Source of the DNA: Anaerolineae bacterium
GTDB taxonomy: Bacteria > Chloroflexota > Anaerolineae > Aggregatilineales > Phototrophicaceae
Direction of reading: 5' to 3'
Length of the DNA: 64,000 bases
Assembly: GCA_017303635.1 (NCBI GenBank)
Contig: JAFLCG010000011.1
Coordinates: forward strand, 177,802-241,801
Positions 58,101-64,000 of this stretch are shown piece by piece. The notes under the pieces are model-generated. The model did no database searches. It was not told the origin of the DNA and saw only the letters and a program-made list of their open reading frames with translations. Within the stretch, counting starts at the first letter, position 1; the number at the start of each line of letters is the position of its first letter. A program made the position numbers and the translations under genes.

Positions 58101-61080
58101 GCTGGACTTGATGTGCGGAGGCGGCCAGATCGATTCCCTTCTGAATGACTTCTTCATCATTAGGATCGAAGACAGTGGTGAGTTTGGACCCGATGTAACT
58201 ATCGTCGGTGAAGTCGAACATTTCATCGAACGCATAGTTGCCTTGTTGAATGCCGTGCTTGATGTCGAGGAGTACGATTCCATCACCACTGTGATTGAAA
58301 ATCGCTTCAATGCGATCCTTGGACCGTTCTAGTTCTGCGGTTCTTTCAATGACTCGCTGTTCTAACGTATCATGTGCTTTCTGTAGCGCAACTTTGGCCC
58401 GCTGCTTTTCTGTAACATCAGTAATGATGGAATAAAGCAACTGTTTGCCATTGACCTCGACAGGGCCAGTAAAAACTTCGACATCACGCGGTTGGTTTTT
58501 TGCTCCACGATGGATGAATTCACAGGAAAGCATTCCTGATGTGGATGCCTTGTTCATTTTTGCTCGAACTTCATCGATTGGGGATAAATTCAGATCAAAG
58601 ATGGTCATTGTATTGAGGTCAAATACATCGTAACCATAGAAATGACCTGCTGCTGGATTAGCATCAACAATCGCACCTGTTTCGGGATCAATGATGAGCT
58701 TTGGTAGCCCATGCAGCTCGAACATCTGGCGATACCGTAGTTCACTCTCCCTTAATGAGACTTCTGCCAGCTTTTGTTTGGTAATTTCAAATCCGACACA
58801 CTGGACTTCTTCTACTTGACCACTGTCACCCAAAAGTGCAATAAATTCCCATAAGGTCCAAATAAAACTGTTGTTTGGAGCTTGTTTTCGAATTTCAACC
58901 TGAACCGGCTTTCCAGGTTCTGCCAGACACTGTGCTACAACCTCGTATACCAATGGATGATCTTCCGGTACGATCATATCCAGCGCGGACATGCCAATAA
59001 ACGATGGCGCATACCACTTGAATGTTTGTTCATAGCGTTGATTGTAATAGGTGATTTTTCCTTGCATATCGACCCGAATGTTGAAGGCCGTCTGCGAGTC
59101 AACCAGCGAACGAAGATGTGCCTCATTTTGACGTAAGGCGGCCTCCGCCAATTTGAATCGAGTAATGTCAGTAGCGTTTATCAGCGCACTGGTGATATGA
59201 CCGGCACCATCTCTGACGGGCTGAATGCTCGAGCGGAACCAACGCTCTTCATTTTGAATGATTTGTCTTTCTTCGATAACTTGACCCATTCCTGAGGCCA
59301 TGACTTCATGAATGGCTTCCTGAGATCCACTTAAGATGGAGTTCAAAGAACCGTTTTTGTTAGATTCTGGTTGATTTCCCAACAGGATACTGGCTTTTGC
59401 ATTGGCATACAGTAACTCGCCGTCTTGGTTGTACATAGCTATGCATGAATCGGAGCTTTCAATCAGACTCCGGTATTTTTCTTCGCTTGTACGCAGAGCT
59501 TCTTCAGCCCGTTTTTGGTTGGTGATGTCTCGGGCCACTCCTTGATATTCGATCAGTTCACCATTTTCAGCGAAAATTGCACGATCTTTCCATTCAAACC
59601 AACGTAAGCTGCCATCTGGTTGAATAGATTGGTGGACCGAAATTGCAGTAGGGGAGTCTGGAGTCATGCTTTGGATGTGTGCTCTCGCTGACTCATGCTG
59701 ATAGTGGGGGATCTTGTCAAAGAACGATTTGCCGATGATTTCGTTCGGGTTCACACCAAAGGCTTTGCAGTAAGCCAGGTTCCCAAAGGTGATTTTGAGA
59801 TCCTTGTCATATCGGCAAACCAGTTCAGTCTGGTCTTCTACGATGCTGCGATAACGCGCCTCGCTATTGCGGAGTGCTAATTCAGCTTCTTTGACTGCAG
59901 TATATTCCGTAGCATGAATCAGGACTGCAAACGCTTGACCAGCTCCATCTCGTATGGGCTGGATACTAGTTCTGAACCAACAGCGCTTGCCTGAAATGGT
60001 TGCAGTGGTTTCGAGTGTTTTCCCAAAGCCGTTTCCAATGACCTCTTGTATGTCACTCAGAATAGAGTTTGCTTCATTGGTCGGAAAAAGGTCATGCACT
60101 GATTTCCCGATCAATGCTTCTGGTGTGGTCCCAAAGGGTGCTGCTGAAATGGTGTTCAGGTACAGATAGCAACCACTGGAATCGAGCATAGAGATAGACG
60201 AATCAGTACTCTCTATCAATGTCCGGTATTTTTCTTCACTGGCTCGTAAAGCGAGTTCGGTTTCCTTGCGAACCGTGATGTCGCGAGCGCTGTCGTTTAC
60301 TCGGACAGGGTGTTTGTTTTTGTCATAGCTGACCCATGCGCGTCGGTGTATCCAGCGTATTTGACCATTGGGCCAAATGATGCGATGTTCTAAATCGACA
60401 AATCCTTTTTCTAAACATTCTTGCATGGCTTTGGTGGCAAGTTCCAAATCGTCAGGATGAACAACTTTTTGAAAGAACTGCGCATCATTCAAGAAGTCTT
60501 TAATGGAATATCCAAAGATTTGTGCAAAAGCATTGGTTACATACAGTAGTGTGCGATCGGGTAATGAGATGGATACTATACTGTCTTGTGACATATCCAG
60601 AATATCATTTAGATACTCTCGAATGGTTGCAGCGTTATTCAAACCGTTCTGATTAGCTGAATGCTGGTTGTCCTGTTGAAAAGTCGAACTGCTTGACAGC
60701 AATTCTTGGCGTATGATCTCGAGCAGATACTGGTAATCAGTAATTTCAACAACTGCACTTGCTCCGTGCCGCATGATGTCTACTACATCATGAGAAGTTG
60801 GATTATTTGATATGACAATTACCGCGGCCTTGGGTTGTAGTCTTTTTGCCAACTCAATTGTTGTGAGTATATCTGGGTCGGAAACTTCTGAGACACAAAG
60901 GATTAGATCCCAAAGATGCTTTTGTAGAGCTTCTTCAAGCGATTGCACGGTTGTGACGTGTTGACTCTCAAAGTGAAAGCGATCTTCTAATGAGGAACAT
61001 AATTCGTCCACTGCAGAATAGATCTTGCTTATGAAGAGGATTTGGTTCTGTTTCGACACGTCGTTCACTATCGGATTCAT
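55117..61080 (-). CDS. Giant soluble multi-PAS sensor histidine kinase
   Basis: 1987 residues, no TM helix seen. Order: an N-terminal receiver-like domain (about 10-130) that lacks the phosphoacceptor Asp (LILCVSEVSD) and the conserved Lys; nine PAS domains (about 150-1300) joined by the usual EEKYR/EARYR linkers; a GAF domain (about 1310-1470, FGFERIGLLLFDP); two more PAS domains; HisKA with MASHEFRTPL; and HATPase (NLIGNALKYSP, DEGIGIPP, GTGLGLSI). PAS 2 and PAS 4 are alike (LIESTDSSISM / LIESSDSCIAM; RTSIQPIRDGAG / RSSIQPVRDGAG), which suggests internal duplication. It probably senses several redox, light or ligand cues; cofactors cannot be read. The gene is more AT-rich than the left half of the window. 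Confidence 0.93.
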   Translation of the reverse strand: MNPIVNDVSKQNQILFISKIYSAVDELCSSLEDRFHFESQHVTTVQSLEEALQKHLWDLILCVSEVSDPDILTTIELAKRLQPKAAVIVISNNPTSHDVVDIMRHGASAVVEITDYQYLLEIIRQELLSSSSTFQQDNQHSANQNGLNNAATIREYLNDILDMSQDSIVSISLPDRTLLYVTNAFAQIFGYSIKDFLNDAQFFQKVVHPDDLELATKAMQECLEKGFVDLEHRIIWPNGQIRWIHRRAWVSYDKNKHPVRVNDSARDITVRKETELALRASEEKYRTLIESTDSSISMLDSSGCYLYLNTISAAPFGTTPEALIGKSVHDLFPTNEANSILSDIQEVIGNGFGKTLETTATISGKRCWFRTSIQPIRDGAGQAFAVLIHATEYTAVKEAELALRNSEARYRSIVEDQTELVCRYDKDLKITFGNLAYCKAFGVNPNEIIGKSFFDKIPHYQHESARAHIQSMTPDSPTAISVHQSIQPDGSLRWFEWKDRAIFAENGELIEYQGVARDITNQKRAEEALRTSEEKYRSLIESSDSCIAMYNQDGELLYANAKASILLGNQPESNKNGSLNSILSGSQEAIHEVMASGMGQVIEERQIIQNEERWFRSSIQPVRDGAGHITSALINATDITRFKLAEAALRQNEAHLRSLVDSQTAFNIRVDMQGKITYYNQRYEQTFKWYAPSFIGMSALDMIVPEDHPLVYEVVAQCLAEPGKPVQVEIRKQAPNNSFIWTLWEFIALLGDSGQVEEVQCVGFEITKQKLAEVSLRESELRYRQMFELHGLPKLIIDPETGAIVDANPAAGHFYGYDVFDLNTMTIFDLNLSPIDEVRAKMNKASTSGMLSCEFIHRGAKNQPRDVEVFTGPVEVNGKQLLYSIITDVTEKQRAKVALQKAHDTLEQRVIERTAELERSKDRIEAIFNHSGDGIVLLDIKHGIQQGNYAFDEMFDFTDDSYIGSKLTTVFDPNDEEVIQKGIDLAASAHQVQHLEVRAQRKDSSSIDVEISIAPVNRSDKAVSSLVCIIRDITERKLAQRAIAEERNLLRTVIDTVPDFIYVKDVNHRMLLNNKAHARSLGIANPNDAIGKSDTELFPPNLGAKFQADDIRVIETGQAIVNTEERSLGEDGNEIWALTTKVPLYNLYGKLIGLVGITRNVTEIKHKEEALRQREKQLRESQNMLQMVLDTIPVRVFWKDRNSVYLGCNYLFAQDAGLKETTAIVGKTDLELPWSREETAGFVENDRLIIQDGVPEIELEEVQRVADGNTLISRTNKFPLRNADNEIIGVLGSYIDITRRKLAEEALAHQQEHEREMQVYLTNLHKTTLRLTRTETLDAFYRIAVEEGLSKFGFERIGLLLFDPVDGSATGTYGTDPSGNVVKEYDLRLDPASLTGILKRTLDRAERFAFDYAAQLFANFQPIGTGQNAVAALWNGEVLGWLAVDNGVRHQPISKAQLDILALYALTTGSLLARKRAEFALRDSEERYRLLAENVHDLIVRYSNEDGLCTYASPSCQSLLGYTADELVGKPLFDFVHPIDRLHSAEAGRLAFEMNEDSFTVIHRVLHKNGTYRWFEATNTLIRDPSRQHLIEGIAVFREITERKQAEDALRASEEKFRLFIESAPIATIITDQNGQIVLVNKATEKLFGYGRNELIGNPIELLVPEESREVHVAHRATYSESPMKHRSSNMELAGHRKDKSTFPADIELSYINIANEIMVMSYVIDITARKQAEAALREALEQEKELGELKSRFVSMASHEFRTPLAVILATTETLSIYRERMDASQINARLDKIHRQVIHMKDIMEDVLQLARIQAGRVEFRPVEGDLDILCREIIEEFESQVQYPGRIIYQVANAPVILEYDERLMRQIISNLIGNALKYSPNEKPIQVILTHEDDELIFQVRDEGIGIPPEDIKRLFEPFHRASNVGTLSGTGLGLSITKQAVGLHKGTIVPESQVDKGTTFTVRIPIQSSKDVQYDQNSHHRG

Positions 61081-61523
61081 GAGAGTTCACCTGTGCATGG
61101 ACTCACTCGCATCTGATCCATAAGGCCTTAATGGAGTGCAGAGAGCCTCTTAATGAATTATATCGCAAAAGCTCAAATTAAACGTAAATTTTATTGTAAT
61201 ATTTGTAGTCAATCGTTGCTGCTTACGTACACAGTAGCTAAATAGCTGAATACTCAGCCGACGAAGGTATTTTTAGCGTAGTTGGCTTGTTCTTGCGGAA
61301 GAAAGCAGTGATGCACTTCAAAGCCACAATGCTTTGGCGTATATCTTGTGTGCTGAGAGGAATACAGAGTGTGTCTGGTAGGGGAAACCCACAGCCAGCA
61401 CCGAAATTGCCTAGTGCTGGCTGTGGAGAACTAGAAGTACTTGCAAACTACTCTGACTATGCCGTTTATGGGCGCACACCACCTGAGGAGTTATGCACTT
61501 ATTGGTTCAACATTGTTGAACGA
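61081..61523. other. 443-nt intergenic region, AT-rich
   Basis: The promoter of the giant kinase should lie in the AT-rich part (about 61130-61260). A strong hairpin is at 61389-61426. An ORF at 61287-61538 spans the hairpin and overlaps the neighbouring gene end, so it is not called. Confidence 0.6.
61389..61426 (-). terminator. Hairpin after the Ig-repeat protein gene
   Basis: Stem CCACAGCCAGCAC / GTGCTGGCTGTGG, 13 pairs with a 12-nt loop, about 98 nt past the stop of the minus-strand gene. The T run is short (TTT), so termination is probable but not certain. Confidence 0.6.
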
Positions 61524-64000
61524 TTAGGGTCGACTTGATGTCGGTATTCCCCCAACTGGCGTGTAGTAGATTGTTCCATTCCATATGCGATCATTGAAGA
61601 TGCAAGGATTGTTTGGATAGTTACGATATACACAGGCTGCTGGATCACCGAAAGTGCCGCCCACGCCATTGCCCGCACTGATAGTCAGGTCTGCTGTGCC
61701 TACGGTTAGAGTGCCAGCACTGTAATGTAGATCAACTGCGGACATAACATCGAAGATCGGTGTCACTGCAGCGTAGAAACCGTAGACTCCAGGCGGCAGA
61801 ACAGGCGTCGAAATTGCGATAGGCGTGCGGTTGTTGGGACCCTGACCGGTGACTCGGACAGATCCGAGCAACGTCCACGCCGCTGGATTGGTTTCGTTTC
61901 CGACGTAACTCCCGTTGCGATAGTAGACACTGACCGTTGTTTGACCCCAGCCCACGCTCATGTCAAAGCCGGTGATCTGTAGCGGATTAGTAACGGTCAC
62001 ATCGAACATGTTGCCATGGAATTGGCGATTGTCATGAGCAAAAAGGGTTGTGACGGAATTCCCACCTGTATTGTTTGGAGGGTAGATGATGATTGTAAAG
62101 GCCTGGGTAGCATTGGGTGCAATCCCGTTGCTGGCAGTTACAGCACCGCTGTACGTTCCTGCAGTATTTGGTGTTCCGCTCATCCCACCATTGGATGACA
62201 GGACGATTCCTGGAGGAAGTTGTCCGGAAGTCAGCGCAAAGGTGATCGGATTATTCCCACTGGCTACAAAACTGTGTGTATAGGCGATGCCTACAGTTCC
62301 ATCCCACGGTAGCGCACTGGTGATCGCTGGTGCACCGCCCGTTGGCAGAGTTGAGATTGTGATGTTGAAGGCTTGGGTAGCATTAGGAGCGGTACCGTTG
62401 CCTGCTGTTACCTCACCGCTATAGCTACCCGTGGTGGTAGGCGTGCCACTGAGTACACCACCAGCAGTGAGTGTCAAGCCCGGCGGCAAGTTTCCTGCGC
62501 TTACCCAATAACTGATTGGTGTCGTTCCTGTGGCGGTGTAGGTGTGGCTATAGGCTGCTCCTACCATACCGCCCGCTGGGGCTGCACTTGTGATTGTCGG
62601 CGCAGTACCAGTGGAAGCTGGTGCGATGGTGATACTGAAGGATTGAGTAGCGTTAGGATTGGTGCCATTGCTGGCAGTGACCGTGCCAGTAAAGGTACCA
62701 GCGGTGGTCGGGTTACCGCTGAGGACACCTGCGGTAGAGAGGGTTAGGCCAGGGGGCAGGGCACCGGAAGTCAGGGCGAAGGAGATGGGTGTTGTGCCGG
62801 AGGCGGTATAGGTGTGACTGTAAGCGGTGCCGACGGTGCCACCCAGAGGAGCAGCACTGGTGATCGTCGGAGCGATACCAGCGGCCGGCGCGATAGTGAT
62901 GTTGAAGGACTGGGTGGCCGTCGGAGAAACACCATTTGCAGCAGTGACAATTCCGGAATACGTTCCGGCGGTGGTGGGCATACCACTGATGACACCTGCC
63001 GATGAGAGCGTAAGCCCTGGTGGTAGTGTACCGGATGTCACGGTGAAGGTGATCGGTGCAGTACCCGTTGCAGTGTAAGTATGAGTGTACGCAGCACTGA
63101 CGGTGCCGTCACTTGGAGCAGCACTCGTAATGGCGGGTGCGGTCGGAACCACACTATAGAGAATTGCACCGTTCCAGGTTCGGCTCGGGAAGATGCAGGG
63201 ATTATTGGCAAAACCGCGGCTCGCACAGGCTGCTGCGTCGCCGAAGTTACCCCCAACACCGACACCCGCTGCAAGCGACATGTCCGCAGTTGAATAGGTT
63301 TGTGTGCCGGCCGTGTAATACATATCTACGCTACTGGCTTCGTCGAATATCGGCGTTACGGTCAGATAGAAGCCATAGGTTCCTGGAGACAGCAGCGGAC
63401 TGCTCACGTTGACGCGCGTACGGTTGTTTAGTCCTGCCCCGACTACAGCATCTGAACCTAGCAAAGTCCAGGCAGCCGGGTTGGACTCAAATCCCACATA
63501 CGTTCCGCCACGATAGTATATGCTGACTGTTGTCGGCCCAGCTTCAATGTTCACATCAAATGCGGTGATCTGAAGCGGGTTATTAACAGTCAAATTGAAC
63601 ATGTTACCATGGAAGTAACGGTTGTCATGAGCGAACAAGGTGATGAGTTCACCGGGAATGCCCGCCGAGACAATGGTGATGGAGAAAGGCTGGCTGGCAT
63701 TGGGAGCAACGCCATTGCTGGCCGTGACGGTACCGGTAAAGGTGCCAGCGGTGGTCGGGTTACCGCTGAGGACACCGGCGGTGGTGAGTGTCAGACCGGG
63801 GGGCAGGGCACCGGAGGTCAGGACAAAGGAGATGGGTGCCGTGCCGGAGGCGGTGTAGGTGTGGCTGTAGGCGGTGCCGACAGTGCCACTCGCAGGAGGT
63901 GCACTGGTGATGCTGGGTGCGACAGGCGCGGGATTAATGGTGATGGAGAAAGGCTGGCTGGCATTGGGAGCAACGCCATTGCTGGCGGTGACGGTACCGG
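61524..64000 (-). CDS. Large secreted Ig-repeat (He_PIG) surface protein, partial
   Basis: The C-terminus is at 61524 and the frame is open through the right edge (825 codons here; the first in-frame alternative starts, such as TTG 63638, are internal). Two kinds of module alternate. Putative-Ig repeats of about 88 residues are marked by PPGLTLSxAGVLSGxPTTAG: four between the two large domains and one plus a partial one upstream. Two copies of a roughly 170-residue beta domain begin TLFAHDNRxFHGNMF, with GTYGFYLTVTPIFD and GVGGxFGDxAAC; one is the C-terminal end. The large domain has two conserved Cys per copy. The product is likely exported and surface-bound, perhaps binding glycans or ligands; signal and anchor must be outside the window. 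Thr/Ser/Ala-rich. Confidence 0.85.
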   Translation of the reverse strand, partial: GTVTASNGVAPNASQPFSITINPAPVAPSITSAPPASGTVGTAYSHTYTASGTAPISFVLTSGALPPGLTLTTAGVLSGNPTTAGTFTGTVTASNGVAPNASQPFSITIVSAGIPGELITLFAHDNRYFHGNMFNLTVNNPLQITAFDVNIEAGPTTVSIYYRGGTYVGFESNPAAWTLLGSDAVVGAGLNNRTRVNVSSPLLSPGTYGFYLTVTPIFDEASSVDMYYTAGTQTYSTADMSLAAGVGVGGNFGDAAACASRGFANNPCIFPSRTWNGAILYSVVPTAPAITSAAPSDGTVSAAYTHTYTATGTAPITFTVTSGTLPPGLTLSSAGVISGMPTTAGTYSGIVTAANGVSPTATQSFNITIAPAAGIAPTITSAAPLGGTVGTAYSHTYTASGTTPISFALTSGALPPGLTLSTAGVLSGNPTTAGTFTGTVTASNGTNPNATQSFSITIAPASTGTAPTITSAAPAGGMVGAAYSHTYTATGTTPISYWVSAGNLPPGLTLTAGGVLSGTPTTTGSYSGEVTAGNGTAPNATQAFNITISTLPTGGAPAITSALPWDGTVGIAYTHSFVASGNNPITFALTSGQLPPGIVLSSNGGMSGTPNTAGTYSGAVTASNGIAPNATQAFTIIIYPPNNTGGNSVTTLFAHDNRQFHGNMFDVTVTNPLQITGFDMSVGWGQTTVSVYYRNGSYVGNETNPAAWTLLGSVRVTGQGPNNRTPIAISTPVLPPGVYGFYAAVTPIFDVMSAVDLHYSAGTLTVGTADLTISAGNGVGGTFGDPAACVYRNYPNNPCIFNDRIWNGTIYYTPVGGIPTSSRP
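63672..64000. repeat. 264-bp tandem repeat within the Ig-repeat gene
   Basis: The segment starting AATGGTGATGGAGAAAGGCT recurs at 63672 and 63936, a 264-nt period (88 codons), nearly identical for the 60 or so bases visible at the edge. Repeats farther left are more diverged, pointing to recent duplication at this end. Confidence 0.8.

Noticed and set aside
61287..61538. 83-codon plus-strand ORF
   Set aside because: It spans the strong hairpin at 61389-61426, overlaps the end of the Ig-repeat gene, has no good ribosome site and no protein-like pattern.
1..64000. tRNA or rRNA genes
   Set aside because: I looked for typical T-loop words and rRNA blocks while reading and saw none I could support; a covariance-model scan would be needed to exclude them.

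Overview
The window is 64 kb of a moderately GC-rich bacterial genome. No rRNA or other phylogenetic marker is present. The gene content points to an anaerobic or facultative member of the Chloroflexota (Anaerolineae-like): CcmH with an LYCPVCEN motif, a four-part 2-oxoacid:ferredoxin oxidoreductase, a DUF917/HyuA cluster, many ABC sugar and peptide importers, and a large family of interspersed palindromic repeats. This placement is an inference.

Layout. (1) 1-6167, minus strand: a two-component pair (Cache-sensor kinase and NarL-type regulator), two nine-heme c-type cytochromes and the start of a Tat-like Fe-S subunit that runs off the left edge. (2) 6336-12137, plus: a cytochrome c maturation operon (ccmE with a Cys heme ligand, ccmF, ccmH, ccmG, a short CcmI-like protein, a monoheme lipoprotein). 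(3) 12138-14443: repeats and an isolated PfkB kinase. (4) 14444-16585, minus: a ten-heme cytochrome built of two five-heme halves. (5) 16908-22180, plus: hoxEFUYHW, an NAD-coupled [NiFe] hydrogenase with its protease; then ppdK. (6) 25176-27883, minus: 2-oxoacid:ferredoxin oxidoreductase (ferredoxin, alpha, TPP and gamma subunits). (7) 28190-39119, minus: a sugar locus with PfkB kinase, GH4 and GH114-like glycosidases, an ABC importer, a double-SIS aminosugar enzyme, an amidohydrolase and a DeoR regulator. (8) 39300-43048, minus: HyuA and two DUF917 proteins. (9) a helical-repeat protein and a DUF1684 protein. (10) 45682-51408, plus: a dpp/opp-type peptide importer. (11) 51438-61080, minus: U32 peptidase, a REC-kinase hybrid and a 1987-residue kinase with about eleven PAS domains. 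(12) 61524-64000, minus: the C-terminal part of a large secreted Ig-repeat protein, cut by the right edge.

How it fits together. Regions 1, 2 and 4 read as a respiratory module: sensor pair, multiheme cytochromes, an Fe-S electron-transfer subunit and the machinery that attaches heme. The two cytochrome transcription units share an inverted repeat (GAGGATGA-N6/7-TCATCCTC) about 90-105 bases upstream of the chosen start codons, the best candidate here for an undescribed regulatory element. Hydrogenase, PPDK and the 2-oxoacid oxidoreductase suggest flexible redox metabolism around pyruvate, NAD(H), ferredoxin and H2. The right part is polymer and peptide scavenging plus signalling. Intergenic gaps are filled with at least four repeat families, some nested, and three of the gaps carry a promoter-like palindrome module with no recognisable gene behind it.
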